Part shown: piece by piece, positions 11,905-22,030 of the stretch
Numbering within the stretch: the first letter of the stretch is position 1
Layout: each line of letters opens with the position of its first letter
Origin: Leptospira chreensis
GTDB lineage: Bacteria > Spirochaetota > Leptospiria > Leptospirales > Leptospiraceae
Assembly: GCF_016919165.1 (NCBI RefSeq)
Contig: NZ_JAFFPS010000004.1
Span: forward strand, 37,728 to 101,727
Direction: 5' to 3'
Length of the DNA: 64,000 bases
Notes under the pieces: model-generated
The model's database searches: none
The model's input: the letters and a program-made list of their open reading frames with translations, nothing else
Told to the model about the DNA's origin: nothing
Position numbers and translations under genes: made by a program

Positions 11905-12606
11905 ATGAAAGTATGGATCGGATCTTTTTTACTTGTATTTGGGGTGGCTCTCGGTGCCCAAACAAGTCCGGCTCACAATTGGCACTCCCCCTCGGAAGTG
12001 GTCAAAAAGATAAAGAAGAACTTTAGTGATATTAATTCCTATTCGGCTGATTTTCTCATCAAAACAGAAGACAACAAAAAGGAAAAGCAGATGCGCGGGA
12101 AATGTTTCTACAAACGTCCCGGAAAAATCAGATATAACTTTGCGGAACCGGAAGGGGACGAAATTGTATCGGATGGCAAAACTTTACATATCTTTATCAA
12201 GAGGTTAGGTGCTGTGGGAAAACAGGATTTAACTTTGGATCGAAAAAACACTTCCGGTCCTATCTTTACAACGAACAGTCCCGATGGTCTCAACCGTCTC
12301 TTTCGTAAATACCATTATAAATTTGATACCATCGAACAACCTCGTTCTATGGGTGATGTCACCAAATACTTTGTTTTGGATCTCGACCAAAGAGAAAAGA
12401 TCGGTGGATTCGAAAAGATGAAACTTTTTGTGGATTCTGAATCTTATCTAATCAAAAAAGCAGTGGCTACTGATGGTCGCGGGAAAGTAACCACCATCTC
12501 ATTTTCCAATATTAATTTTTCTGAAGAAATCCAAGATGGAGTTTTCAATTTTCATATGAGCGGGAACGCCAAAATTGTAAACAACCCACTTGTATCCGAG
12601 AACTAA
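11905..12606 (+). CDS. lolA: Outer-membrane lipoprotein carrier protein LolA-like
   Basis: A 233-residue exported protein. Residues 1-18 form a signal peptide ending GVALGAQ. The mature part matches the LolA/LolB beta-barrel family: [27 protein letters not shown] strand segments and SDGKTLHIF. LolA shuttles lipoproteins through the periplasm, which suits a spirochaete with many lipoproteins. Start ATG 11905 is preceded by GGGAA. It is placed between ftsK and a RodZ-like gene with short gaps (40 and 17 bases), so these may be one transcript. Confidence 0.85.
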   Translation: MKVWIGSFLLVFGVALGAQTSPAHNWHSPSEVVKKIKKNFSDINSYSADFLIKTEDNKKEKQMRGKCFYKRPGKIRYNFAEPEGDEIVSDGKTLHIFIKRLGAVGKQDLTLDRKNTSGPIFTTNSPDGLNRLFRKYHYKFDTIEQPRSMGDVTKYFVLDLDQREKIGGFEKMKLFVDSESYLIKKAVATDGRGKVTTISFSNINFSEEIQDGVFNFHMSGNAKIVNNPLVSEN

Positions 12607-12623
12607 GCTAAGAGGATATCATT

Positions 12624-13724
12624 TTGAACACAAAACGAGTCGGTCAAATACTAAGAGAAGCTAGGGAAGATAAAAAACTCTCCGTCAAAGATGTAGCCAA
12701 AGAAACAAACATCGCAGCCAAATACATCATTGCTTTAGAAACGGAAGACTATTCCCAATTTCCAGCAGAGACCTTTGCTCTCGGGTTTTTAAAAAACTAC
12801 GCTAGTTATTTGAAATTAGATGCAGCCATGCTTCTCAATCTCTATCGTGGAGAACAAATTGAAGAATCACAAGCACCTCTCGAAGAGCTCACTCGTCCGA
12901 CAACCACACCTTTAAACTTAGATCGAAATAAAATCATTAGCCTAGTTTCCATTTTTCTTTTTGTGATCTCGGCTTATATCATCTATATTAGTTTTGAAGA
13001 ATCAGGATCTGGATCTATTGATGAGGAAACAACGGAAGTAGGTTCCTCAGTAGAAACTGTTGCTAGTTCCGATATCCCTTCAGGGATTAACTTTGTATCA
13101 CAAAGTGTTCCGGAAAATGCCAGTGTTCCTTTTATTTTAACAGAAGACCGTGGTGTGAGTTTCAGTGTAAACAACCAACAGTGTAAAATGTTTATCAAAG
13201 GTGTTTCCAATGGAAAGGCAAATCTTGGATTCAATATTTTCCCTGAAAAAAATGTATATTTTTTCCAAACGGCAGAAGGGGAAGAAACCATTCTTTCTTA
13301 CCGCATTGAAGAACTAACCTCTTTACGTCGGGACATCCGAGTGGTGACCCAAGCCGTGACTGAAAAATCTGCCAAAGTTCTTGTGACACTAAAAGAAGAA
13401 AGAGAAGGGGCTGCCGTAAAATCTCCAGTTGGGGATGTTCCGATTCAAGTGACTCTCTTTTTCTCTAAACCAAGTTACGTGGAATTTGTGTTAGATGGAC
13501 AGATGGGAGAACGAGGTCTTGTTTCTGCAGGCGAAGTCAAACACTTAGAAGCTCGTGATCGACTCGAGATTAAAGTGGGTGATGGTGGGGCCGTAGAGAT
13601 GGTTCAAAATGGAAAAGAACGATCTGTTCTTGGAAAACCAGGAAAACTTGTCAAAAAAATCTTCATCCGTAAACCAAATCCTTATGATTCCACTCAATCC
13701 ATCATTGGAGAGTTAGGCGAATAA
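12624..13724 (+). CDS. RodZ-like membrane protein with N-terminal helix-turn-helix
   Basis: A 366-residue protein with an N-terminal Xre-like helix-turn-helix (about residues 5-70, [15 protein letters not shown] and [20 protein letters not shown]), a single membrane helix (about 108-125) and a periplasmic C-terminal domain of the type seen in RodZ. RodZ links MreB to the envelope and supports rod shape. Start is TTG 12624, chosen because AGAGGA ends 7 bases upstream. Its last base overlaps the ATG of rimO (TAATG). Confidence 0.8.
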   Translation: MNTKRVGQILREAREDKKLSVKDVAKETNIAAKYIIALETEDYSQFPAETFALGFLKNYASYLKLDAAMLLNLYRGEQIEESQAPLEELTRPTTTPLNLDRNKIISLVSIFLFVISAYIIYISFEESGSGSIDEETTEVGSSVETVASSDIPSGINFVSQSVPENASVPFILTEDRGVSFSVNNQQCKMFIKGVSNGKANLGFNIFPEKNVYFFQTAEGEETILSYRIEELTSLRRDIRVVTQAVTEKSAKVLVTLKEEREGAAVKSPVGDVPIQVTLFFSKPSYVEFVLDGQMGERGLVSAGEVKHLEARDRLEIKVGDGGAVEMVQNGKERSVLGKPGKLVKKIFIRKPNPYDSTQSIIGELGE

Positions 13725-15070
13725 TGCCAAAGGTTAAGGAAAAAACCGAAGAGACACCGAAGTCGTTTTTTATCACGACTCTCGGTTGTCCTAAAAATAC
13801 CGTTGATTCCATGGCTATGCACCAGTCACTACTGAAAGAAGGTCTCCTTCCTGCGGCAGGACCCGAAGCCAGCGATTTTCACTTAGTCAATACTTGCACT
13901 TTTATCCAAGATGCGACCAAAGAAACCATCCAAACCATTTTGGATTCCATCGACATCAAAAAGAAAAGCAAACAAAAGTTAGTTGTTGTGGGTTGTTTCG
14001 CGGAACGTGCGGGAAAAGAAATCTCCGATGATCTTCCGGAAGTGGATCTCCATTTTGGAACTGGAAAGTATGACAAAGCAGGGGAGATTTTACGTAAAAA
14101 CTTCCCACTTGAATTCCAAGACTTAACCGAATTCAATGCAGATCTTTTGGACAGGCTTATCACAAGTAAGGGAATTGAAAACTATTCCAAACCATATTCA
14201 TATGTAAAAATTTCCGATGGATGCAACCGTGGTTGTCACTTCTGTATCATTCCTAATTTGCGAGGAAAGTATCGGGATACGGAAAGTGTGGATGTTTTAG
14301 AACAAACAAGACGTGCTGTAAAAGCTGGTTCCAAAGAGATTTGTCTTGTTTCTCAAGACACTGTATTTTATGGAAAAGACACGGACAAACTATTGGATTT
14401 GGTTCGTTCCGTTGCAGACGTAGATGGACTCGAACTCCTCCGACTTCTCTATCTTTACCCTGATAAAAAAACAGAAAAGTTACTCGATCTTTATAAAGAA
14501 ATTCCTAAGATTGCCCCGTATTTGGAAAGCCCTTTACAACATGTTTCCAAGTCCGTTTTAAAATCGATGAACCGAACTGGCGAATACTCATACTTCAAAT
14601 CCTTATTCCAAAAAGCAAGGGATCTCCGTCCTGAATTGGAGATCCGCACTTCGTTCATCCTTGGTTTCCCTGGAGAAACGATGGAGGATGTAGAAGAGAT
14701 CATTCGATTTGTAGAAGATGTAAAACCAGAAAAGGTAAATCTTTTTCCTTATTCCCCACAAGAGGGAACCAAGGGTGCGACTATGGAAGGCCAAATCAAA
14801 GACAAAGAAATTGCTCGCCGTGTGAATTTGGTGCGTGAAGCCTATCTGGAAACTTTGAAAACCATCCACCAAAATCGAATTGGAAAACTCTATCCGGCCG
14901 TAGTGGATGAAGTTTTGGAAAAAGGAGCGATCGTTCGCCGTTTTCAAGATGCTCCTGAGATTGATGAAGTTGTCTATGTGGAAGAGGAAGGTCTAAAGGT
15001 TGGCCAGTTTGGTCAAGTGCGAGTGGATTCTTTCTATGAACTAGATATGGCAGGGACTTGGGTGGTTTAG
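13724..15070 (+). CDS. rimO: Ribosomal protein S12 methylthiotransferase
   Basis: A 448-residue radical-SAM methylthiotransferase. The N-terminal UPF0004 domain supplies Cys22 (LGCPKN), Cys58 (NTCTF) and Cys91 (VGCFAE) for one iron-sulphur cluster; the radical-SAM cluster is CNRGCHFC (Cys167, 171, 174). The C-terminal TRAM domain is present. The GCPKN form and the insertion pattern favour RimO, which modifies an Asp of ribosomal protein S12, over the tRNA enzyme MiaB. It is translationally coupled on both sides. Confidence 0.92.
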   Translation: MPKVKEKTEETPKSFFITTLGCPKNTVDSMAMHQSLLKEGLLPAAGPEASDFHLVNTCTFIQDATKETIQTILDSIDIKKKSKQKLVVVGCFAERAGKEISDDLPEVDLHFGTGKYDKAGEILRKNFPLEFQDLTEFNADLLDRLITSKGIENYSKPYSYVKISDGCNRGCHFCIIPNLRGKYRDTESVDVLEQTRRAVKAGSKEICLVSQDTVFYGKDTDKLLDLVRSVADVDGLELLRLLYLYPDKKTEKLLDLYKEIPKIAPYLESPLQHVSKSVLKSMNRTGEYSYFKSLFQKARDLRPELEIRTSFILGFPGETMEDVEEIIRFVEDVKPEKVNLFPYSPQEGTKGATMEGQIKDKEIARRVNLVREAYLETLKTIHQNRIGKLYPAVVDEVLEKGAIVRRFQDAPEIDEVVYVEEEGLKVGQFGQVRVDSFYELDMAGTWVV

Positions 15071-15816
15071 TGGAAGATTGGAAAACCATAGCCAATATTC
15101 CGAACCTACTCACGGTTCTGCGAGTTCTAGCACTTCCTTTGTTTATCTTTGCTCTTTTTCAAAAAGAATGGGAATATCAAATCTTTGCTTTTGTACTTTT
15201 TGCCCTCGCGTCCCTCACTGATTTGGTGGATGGGTATTTGGCGCGTAAGTGGAACCAACAAACCGAGTTTGGAAAGTTTCTTGATCCTTTGGCTGATAAA
15301 TTTTTAGTCATTGGATGTTTTGTAACCTTCTTATTCATTCATGAACCCATCGAAGTTTGGATGGTGGTTCTCATCATTGGGCGAGATATGCTCATCACTT
15401 TTTTACGTTATATCGCTGTTCGTTCTGGAAATAGCCTTCGTACAACCATGATGGGTAAGGTAAAAACGGCCTTCCAAATGGGAGCCATCCTTATCATCCT
15501 TGTGGTGTTTATGCTGATCTCCGGCAAAAGGCGAGCCATGATCAACGAGACCTATGCTATGGGGAAACTTGCTGGTTACTCTACCTTTGAAGTGGCATCC
15601 CAACATGCGATTGAGTTTTATACATTTGTTAAAACCACAGATAGTATCAGTTTCAAAGATTTTTTTGATTCGATTGCTTCTTTTGTGCCTTATTTTGGAA
15701 TGTTATTCACAACATTCATCACAGTGATTTCTGGCCTTCGTTATATTGTGACCAATTATCAGTTGTTAACGTTTTCCAATTTAAAAAGGATTTTTTATGA
15801 CCGTTCCAACAATTAA
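15070..15816 (+). CDS. pgsA: CDP-diacylglycerol--glycerol-3-phosphate 3-phosphatidyltransferase
   Basis: An integral membrane enzyme of about 248 residues making phosphatidylglycerol phosphate. The CDP-alcohol phosphatidyltransferase signature DGYLAR-x8-GKFLDPLADK is intact (three catalytic Asp). Five or six membrane helices are visible. GTG 15070 overlaps the rimO stop (TAGTG) and has GGGTGG upstream; a TTG at 15058 in the same frame is the alternative. A hydrophilic insertion between about residues 155 and 205 is longer than in typical PgsA. The end overlaps trpD by 20 bases. Confidence 0.88.
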   Translation: MEDWKTIANIPNLLTVLRVLALPLFIFALFQKEWEYQIFAFVLFALASLTDLVDGYLARKWNQQTEFGKFLDPLADKFLVIGCFVTFLFIHEPIEVWMVVLIIGRDMLITFLRYIAVRSGNSLRTTMMGKVKTAFQMGAILIILVVFMLISGKRRAMINETYAMGKLAGYSTFEVASQHAIEFYTFVKTTDSISFKDFFDSIASFVPYFGMLFTTFITVISGLRYIVTNYQLLTFSNLKRIFYDRSNN

Positions 15817-16825
15817 GGAAATCCTCGGACAAGTTGTCTCTGGACACCACCTTGTGGATGCCCACGCCGAACTTTTTTTAAGTGAAGTGATGGATGGTAA
15901 TGTTTCGGAACCAGTCCTTGCCTCGTTTCTCACTGCCATGAAAATGAAAGGAGAAACAACGGATGAACTTTATGGTTTTGTTCGTGCTATGCGTAGCCAT
16001 GCCGTAAAACCCACAAAGAAATTTGATTTTGATTTTTTAGACACTTGTGGGACCGGTGGGGATGGCAAAGGCACTCTCAATGTATCCACACTTTCGGCTC
16101 TCACTCTAGCAAGTCTTGGATTCAAGGTAGCCAAACATGGAAACCGCTCTGTTTCTTCCCTTTCGGGAAGTTCTGATATTTTGTCAGGACTCGGGTATAA
16201 ATTAGATCAGTCCACTGCCGATTCAGAGTCCGAATTCCTTCGCACAGGATTTGTATTTTTGTTTGCTCCGGCTTGGCATCCAGCGATGAAATATGCGGGA
16301 CCGGTTCGCGCTGCTCTAGGCTTTCGCACGTTTTTCAATTTGATTGGTCCTCTTTCCAATCCATTTTCCCCATCCCACCAAATGGTAGGGGTCTACGATA
16401 AGTCCCTCTGCCTGCCTATGGCGGAAATTTTGGGAAGGCTTGGTTCCAAACGGGCCATGGTCTGCCATTCGGCGGACGGATTGGATGAATTCTCCATCTT
16501 TGAAAGGACGGATTATGCCTATTTTGATGGGAAAGAGACCAAAGAATTGGCTTTCGACCCTAAGGAACTGGGCTTAAATGCTAAGGAATTGGACAGAAAT
16601 ACAGTGTTCTCCTCCTCGAAAGAGGGAGCGGAGTCTTTATTTCGAGCGGTTCTAGATCCAAAGGAATCGACGGGAGGCACGGCAATGGTGGCCCTCAATG
16701 CTGGAGTCGCAATGTTTTTACTCGGAGCCGTGAATGATATACGAACAGGGTACGAAACTGCGAAAGATGCTCTCCTCGAGAAAAAAGTTCTCCGATTCGT
16801 TCGTGAAACATTGAATTTAAGATAA
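15797..16825 (+). CDS. trpD: Anthranilate phosphoribosyltransferase
   Basis: A 342-residue enzyme joining anthranilate to phosphoribosyl pyrophosphate in tryptophan synthesis. The signature DTCGTGGDGKGTLNVST binds the phosphoribosyl substrate, followed by VAKHGNRSVSS. Length is typical (about 340). AAAAAGG precedes the ATG inside the end of pgsA. It stands alone, away from other trp genes, inside a lipid/secretion gene run. Confidence 0.94.
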   Translation: MTVPTIKEILGQVVSGHHLVDAHAELFLSEVMDGNVSEPVLASFLTAMKMKGETTDELYGFVRAMRSHAVKPTKKFDFDFLDTCGTGGDGKGTLNVSTLSALTLASLGFKVAKHGNRSVSSLSGSSDILSGLGYKLDQSTADSESEFLRTGFVFLFAPAWHPAMKYAGPVRAALGFRTFFNLIGPLSNPFSPSHQMVGVYDKSLCLPMAEILGRLGSKRAMVCHSADGLDEFSIFERTDYAYFDGKETKELAFDPKELGLNAKELDRNTVFSSSKEGAESLFRAVLDPKESTGGTAMVALNAGVAMFLLGAVNDIRTGYETAKDALLEKKVLRFVRETLNLR

Positions 16826-16851
16826 GGCCTATAAACATTGGATAAATAGCT

Positions 16852-17175
16852 ATGCTCAATTTTAATTTTTTAACACCAGATATCCTAATCCTTGCCCAAG
16901 AAGAGGGTGCAAAGTCGTCCTTACAGTCACTCATCATCATTCCGATCATGTTAGTTGCTATGTACTTTCTAGTCATCCTTCCGAACAAAAAAGAAGAGAA
17001 GAAACGTAAAGAGATGATCACCAATCTCCAAAAAGGGGACAACGTTGTGACAAACAGCGGACTCCACGGAAAGATTGTAGAGTTCAAAGATAATAACGAA
17101 ACAGTTGTTTTGAGTGTTGCTGCCAACACAAACATTACCTTTGAAACTAGTGCTATTCTGAAGAAGAAAGCCTAA
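16852..17175 (+). CDS. yajC: Sec translocon accessory protein YajC
   Basis: A 107-residue single-span membrane protein: a hydrophobic helix (about residues 25-45, LIIIPIMLVAMYFLVILP) followed by the conserved NKKEEKKRKEM and GDNVVTNSGLHGKIVEF. YajC associates with SecDF and SecYEG. Its position just before secD-secF fits this role. Confidence 0.93.
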   Translation: MLNFNFLTPDILILAQEEGAKSSLQSLIIIPIMLVAMYFLVILPNKKEEKKRKEMITNLQKGDNVVTNSGLHGKIVEFKDNNETVVLSVAANTNITFETSAILKKKA

Positions 17176-17176
17176 G

Positions 17177-17806
17177 ATGAAACGACTCTTCTTCATTTCC
17201 CTAATATTCTGTTTTTCGGTTTCCCTCTTGGCCCAAGAGGGTTTGGATTTTTTGGATAAGGTAAACGATAAACCAAAATCGACTACCACCAAACCGAAAG
17301 AAGAAACAGTTACAACCACAACAAAAAAACAAACAACTGTTGTGACTCCCACTGCACAAGTTACGGGAAAAAAGAAGAGATCGAAAAGAAAATCCAAACA
17401 AAACCAACTTGCAACTACAGAAACACTTCCACAAAACACCAATTTGGCTGTGAATCCGAATACGAATGTTACGGAAAAGTCCCTTCCTAGTTTGGAAAAA
17501 CAAACTCCGGTGATTGAGGAAGAGGAAGTGGTGAACAATGGTTTGTGGATGGATTCGAATGTTTCTGTGCAGCCATCAGGACTTCCTGGTTTTTCTGCCG
17601 ATTTGAAAATTGGAAAAACAGAAAGTTCTAACACTGAATCGAATCTTTCTCCAAGTAAAGAAACCGGAAAATCCCTCTTTAATTTTTCTGATTTCTTTGC
17701 TAAATATAAAAAAGCAATGATGATCCTTGGGATTATCATACTCTTTGCTTTTTACAGACTTAGATCTGCTCGCCCGGGATCTAGCAGTCGTTCTTATAGA
17801 AGATAA
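17177..17806 (+). CDS. Unknown exported membrane protein between yajC and secD
   Basis: A 209-residue protein I do not recognise. It has a signal peptide (residues 1-19, ending SLLAQ), a long Thr/Lys/Asn-rich low-complexity middle including a basic patch KKKRSKRKSK (about 73-82), and one hydrophobic helix near the C-terminus (about 176-192) followed by an Arg-rich tail. It starts one base after the yajC stop and ends 21 bases before secD, so it is certainly in the Sec operon. A role in export is inferred from position only; the basic patch could contact RNA or acidic surfaces. Confidence 0.8.
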   Translation: MKRLFFISLIFCFSVSLLAQEGLDFLDKVNDKPKSTTTKPKEETVTTTTKKQTTVVTPTAQVTGKKKRSKRKSKQNQLATTETLPQNTNLAVNPNTNVTEKSLPSLEKQTPVIEEEEVVNNGLWMDSNVSVQPSGLPGFSADLKIGKTESSNTESNLSPSKETGKSLFNFSDFFAKYKKAMMILGIIILFAFYRLRSARPGSSSRSYRR

Positions 17807-17827
17807 TAATTTTAGGAGCAAACTAAC

Positions 17828-19762
17828 TTGCAATCGTATCGACTATTGATTCTTCCTTTTTTGATTCTGGCGGTTTCCTTTACAATTTTGTATCCGAACT
17901 TTGCCGATCGCACTTTAAAGATCGTTGTCAGAGAGGATGTGTATGCACTTCCAGTAGCCGATCAAAAAACATTAGTGAATGCACTTTTTGAACGTTGGGC
18001 GAAAGATTATGGCAAAGGTTCTGGTTGGACCATTGAACCACAAGGAACTCTTCCTCCGAAAGAAAATCCATTTTATACAGTTAAGGGAAGGTTTATCACT
18101 TCCGCAAAGATCAATCAAATCTCGCAAGAGAATCAATCTTTGTTAAGTGAGTCTAAAAACAAATTAGAACCCACTTGGATTGAAGAAACAATCCGCGGTG
18201 GTAAATCATTATCGATTAAGCTAGGTCTCGATTTACAAGGTGGTATGCGAGTGGTTCTCAAAGGAGACTTTGATGATTACACTTCTAAACTCAAAGACCT
18301 TTACGCAAAAGAACTTAACGAACTAAAGCTTACTTTAAATAACCCTGCAACAAAAGCAGAGGATAAAGAAAAAGCAAAGTCTAGACTTTCTGAAATTGAA
18401 TCTAGTTTTGATCTTTCTCCCATGCGTAAAATTGTAGAGTTAGAAAAAGCAAAGATGATTATCGACAATCGTCTTACCACTCAAAACCTAACAGAACCAC
18501 AAGTTCGTATCCAGAAAGAACAAGATGCGATTGAAGTATCGCTTCCTGGTGTTTCCAATTCAGCTGCTATTTTAGAAATTTTACAGAACACAGAAACTGT
18601 GGAATATCGTTTAGAAGAACCAACACCATTTGTTTTCAAAGGCCAAATTGCTGACAGCGAACGTCGTATGATGGACTTGGGTAAAAGAGAAAACACGGAT
18701 ATTTTTCTCTTCCAAGAGCTCGTAAAAAACAAAGCAGGGAAAAAAGCCCAAGATGAGTTTTTAGAAGGTTTGGAGAAAAAATACAATATCCCACCAGACT
18801 TTAAAATCTATGCGATGTGGGCTCGTGGAAATTCTGCGAAATCAAATTTACTCCCACGTAGTTTTGTGGTTTTGGAACGTAAAATTGCCCTTTCCGGGAA
18901 TGATATGACCAATGCTCAACCATCCTATAATTCCAATTCTTATGGATGGATGGTAAGTTTTACACTCACTCCCAATGGTGCAGAGAAATTTTTTGATCTC
19001 ACTTCTGAAAATCGTGGGCGTAACCTAGCCATTGTTTGGGGGGATAAAGTCATCTCCAATCCTGTCATCAATGATCCGATTGCTGGTGGTCGTGCTGAAA
19101 TTTCTGGAAGTTTTTCAGAACAAGAAGCCATTCGCCTAGCGAACGTAATTTCCGAAGGAGCCCTTCCGATTCCTTTGTCGGTTTTAGAAATGCGATTCAT
19201 TGGACCGACTCTTGGGATTGAATCGATTGAAGTGGGTGTAAAAGCGGTTGCGATTGGATTTTTTCTCGTCATGGCTTATATGATTTTCTATTACCGTTTG
19301 GGTGGGTTCATAGCTGACCTTTCTCTTCTTGTGAACATCATTATCTTGGCAGCACTTCTTACACTTATGGACTTCACTCTCACCTTACCGGGGATAGCGG
19401 GGATCATTTTGACTGCGGGTATGGCCGTGGACGCAAACGTAATTATCTATGAAAGGATTCGAGAAGAAATCGAAGAGGGTAGGGCACTTTCCATTGCCGT
19501 CACGCGTGGTTTTGAAAACGCGTTCTGGACGATTATGGATGCAAACGTCACCACACTCATTGCCGGAATTCTAATGATTCGTCTTGGAAATGGACCGATC
19601 AAAGGTTTTGCGATCACACTCTGTTGGGGTATCGTTACGACTCTTTTTACTTCCCTTTTCCTCTCTAGATTGTTTATGGAATTGGCAGTGAATCGAATGG
19701 GTATCCATCACTTGAATTTAAGACCTTTCTTCTTTGGGAAAAAGGAGACTACTCATGCATAA
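17828..19762 (+). CDS. secD: Protein translocase subunit SecD
   Basis: A 644-residue RND-type subunit that uses the proton gradient to pull proteins through the Sec channel. One N-terminal helix is followed by a large periplasmic domain with LGLDLQGGM (the SecD DLxGG motif, about residue 131) and by five C-terminal helices containing GMAVDANVIIYERIREE. Start is TTG 17828 with TTTAGGAG 10 bases upstream. Its end overlaps the secF start by 8 bases. Confidence 0.95.
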   Translation: MQSYRLLILPFLILAVSFTILYPNFADRTLKIVVREDVYALPVADQKTLVNALFERWAKDYGKGSGWTIEPQGTLPPKENPFYTVKGRFITSAKINQISQENQSLLSESKNKLEPTWIEETIRGGKSLSIKLGLDLQGGMRVVLKGDFDDYTSKLKDLYAKELNELKLTLNNPATKAEDKEKAKSRLSEIESSFDLSPMRKIVELEKAKMIIDNRLTTQNLTEPQVRIQKEQDAIEVSLPGVSNSAAILEILQNTETVEYRLEEPTPFVFKGQIADSERRMMDLGKRENTDIFLFQELVKNKAGKKAQDEFLEGLEKKYNIPPDFKIYAMWARGNSAKSNLLPRSFVVLERKIALSGNDMTNAQPSYNSNSYGWMVSFTLTPNGAEKFFDLTSENRGRNLAIVWGDKVISNPVINDPIAGGRAEISGSFSEQEAIRLANVISEGALPIPLSVLEMRFIGPTLGIESIEVGVKAVAIGFFLVMAYMIFYYRLGGFIADLSLLVNIIILAALLTLMDFTLTLPGIAGIILTAGMAVDANVIIYERIREEIEEGRALSIAVTRGFENAFWTIMDANVTTLIAGILMIRLGNGPIKGFAITLCWGIVTTLFTSLFLSRLFMELAVNRMGIHHLNLRPFFFGKKETTHA

Positions 19763-20693
19763 TATCAATTTTACAAAGTATAAATACTTTACTCTTAGCT
19801 TTTCATTCCTTGCGATTGTTTTCGGATTCGTTGTCACCTTTGCTAAGTATGGTGGGTTTGCTCACTCATTAGATTTCAATGGCGGACTTCGAACGGTTGT
19901 AGAACTTCCTGCTGACAAATCCCGTAATGATTTAGATGGATACTTCCAATCCAAAAACATTGAAGCCGTTGTGATCCTTTTGGAAAAGGAAAAGAACATC
20001 TACCAATTGGATATCGGACTTGGGTCTCTTGACACCATCGAAGCTTTGTATAAAGAAATTCCGGAAGCAAACAGAGAATCTTCTACATCGGCCATTGACC
20101 GTTTTGTTCAACTTCTCAGGTATGAATACAAACTCCCGAAAGAAAAAGTTCTCTCTGCTGACCAAGTAGGTGCGGTAGTGGGAGGTGAGTTGACAGAGGT
20201 AGGAATCACGTTACTACTTACGACTCTTGCCATCATTCTTTTGTATTTGAGTATTCGTTCTCAGTTTAAGTTTGCTTTGGCATCTTCCATCGCTCTTGTT
20301 CATGATATCCTTATGACATTGGCACTCATTGGATTTTTACAAATCAAACCGAGTGTTCCGATCATTGCAGCACTTCTCACTCTCCTTGGTTATTCCATTA
20401 ACGATAAAATCGTTGTATTTGACCGAATCCGAGAAAATGCTCATGGAAAGGACAACCTAGCCCTTTCGAATATCATCAATGTTTCCATCACTCAAACTTT
20501 GGGAAGAACCATCAATACCTCCTTTACGACGATGATCTCTGTCGTGGCAATCATTGTGGGTGGGGCAGTGGAATTGTATGATTTTGCTTTTGTCCTTCTT
20601 TTCGGGGTGATTGTGGGAACTTATTCGTCTATCTACATTGCAGCTCCTATTTCTGAGATTTACGACCAACTCAGGAAAAAAAGATTCGCATAA
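19755..20693 (+). CDS. secF: Protein translocase subunit SecF
   Basis: A 312-residue partner of SecD. One N-terminal helix, then LDFNGGLRTVVEL (the D-x-x-GG motif), and five C-terminal helices with GYSINDKIVVFDRIREN. The frame is open from TTG 19734, but ATG 19755 is chosen because AAGGAGA lies 6 bases before it. The eight-base overlap with secD suggests translational coupling. Confidence 0.95.
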   Translation: MHNINFTKYKYFTLSFSFLAIVFGFVVTFAKYGGFAHSLDFNGGLRTVVELPADKSRNDLDGYFQSKNIEAVVILLEKEKNIYQLDIGLGSLDTIEALYKEIPEANRESSTSAIDRFVQLLRYEYKLPKEKVLSADQVGAVVGGELTEVGITLLLTTLAIILLYLSIRSQFKFALASSIALVHDILMTLALIGFLQIKPSVPIIAALLTLLGYSINDKIVVFDRIRENAHGKDNLALSNIINVSITQTLGRTINTSFTTMISVVAIIVGGAVELYDFAFVLLFGVIVGTYSSIYIAAPISEIYDQLRKKRFA

Positions 20694-20703
20694 CAAATCT
20701 ACT

Positions 20704-22026
20704 ATGAATGCAGAGAAACGGAAGGAAACTTATTCTCTGCATTCCCTTCTCGGGTTTTTGGCTATGGGAAAAACCGGCGCCAATCCTCCCGTCTCTGCTG
20801 TCTTAACTGATACAGAGGGAAACATCCTCGCCAGTGCCCATACCCAAACCTTTGGGAAAAACCATGCCGAACGAGAACTCTATTCTCGTTATCCAAACAC
20901 CCAAACCAAAGACCTAAAAGAAAATGGAAATCCCGGTTCGGATGATCTTAACCAATCAGGAAAACCCAATGAGGTTTTGTCATTTGAGGAGATCCTTTCT
21001 GTTACTTTAGAACCTTGCACTCATTTTGGAAAAACACCACCTTGTCGGAATTTGGTGATCGAAAGAAAACCGAAAGAAATCAAACTCGGATGGAAAGATC
21101 CCAATCCGCAAGTGGACTCAGGGGACTGGGAAATCTACAAAAAGGCGGGAATCTCCGTCGCATTGGATCCGATGCTCGCCAAGGTATCGTTTCCTTATTT
21201 GCAGGGATTTTTAACCAGAATCCAAACCGGACGGCCATGGGTTTGGATCAAATCAGCTACTTCTGTAGAAGGAAATTTTGCATCCCAGGACAAAAAAAAG
21301 GAAAGGGTGAGCTCAAGTGAAGTGGATCTCTCCTTGCAGCTGTTACGCGCCAAAGTGGATGCGGTGGCAGTCGGTCCTGGAACGGTTATTTCTGATTCGC
21401 CATCTCTTCATTTCCGAATTTCAGAAGAGATGATTCTTTCTCATAAACCGGGAAGCCGGATCACAGAATTAGAACCTTTTTTTGAGGCCGGATCGGGACT
21501 GATATCCTCCATTTTACAATACGCAAAAGATACGACAGAAATCCATCAATTAGATGAAAGTCTCTACCAACCATACCGTGTGTTTTGTTTGGATCCAAAC
21601 CACTTGCCAACAAATGAGTTTTTTCGAAAACAAAGAGAACTCACAGAGATAATGGGTGAAAAAAAATGTATCTTCTTTATACTCAATCAGGAAGAACCTA
21701 AACCGATTGACATTGTATTGGAAGCGGAGATCCAATCCCTTTCTCGGTTCGAAGCCATTGATATTTACGAGGATGACGGCGGTAAATTTTTAGAAATACT
21801 AGGGGATCTTGGTATCAATACTTTGTTATGCGAGGCGGGAAACTTTTTCCCTTCTTTTTTATCGGAAGAACTTACGGAAGTCGATCGGATTCTGGAAATT
21901 CGAAATGAAAACAAATCCCTACCTGATGGAATCCCTTTTGTTTTTCAGAATGAACTTTTGATTTCGGAATACCAAGTAGGATCCAATCGTATTTTTATTA
22001 GAAAACCCCAAGTAAGGAGCACTTAA
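20704..22026 (+). CDS. ribD: Bifunctional riboflavin biosynthesis deaminase/reductase
   Basis: A 440-residue RibD. The N-terminal deaminase has the zinc site HAERE and LEPCTHFGKTPPC. The spacing between HAE and PC is about 48 residues, roughly twice the usual, because of a hydrophilic insertion. The C-terminal reductase domain starts near RPWVWIKSATSVEG and is divergent in its second half (GINTLLCEAGNFFPSFL). Start ATG 20704 is chosen from the family N-terminus; the frame is open further upstream into secF. ribE follows after four bases. Confidence 0.88.
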   Translation: MNAEKRKETYSLHSLLGFLAMGKTGANPPVSAVLTDTEGNILASAHTQTFGKNHAERELYSRYPNTQTKDLKENGNPGSDDLNQSGKPNEVLSFEEILSVTLEPCTHFGKTPPCRNLVIERKPKEIKLGWKDPNPQVDSGDWEIYKKAGISVALDPMLAKVSFPYLQGFLTRIQTGRPWVWIKSATSVEGNFASQDKKKERVSSSEVDLSLQLLRAKVDAVAVGPGTVISDSPSLHFRISEEMILSHKPGSRITELEPFFEAGSGLISSILQYAKDTTEIHQLDESLYQPYRVFCLDPNHLPTNEFFRKQRELTEIMGEKKCIFFILNQEEPKPIDIVLEAEIQSLSRFEAIDIYEDDGGKFLEILGDLGINTLLCEAGNFFPSFLSEELTEVDRILEIRNENKSLPDGIPFVFQNELLISEYQVGSNRIFIRKPQVRST

Positions 22027-22030
22027 ATCT

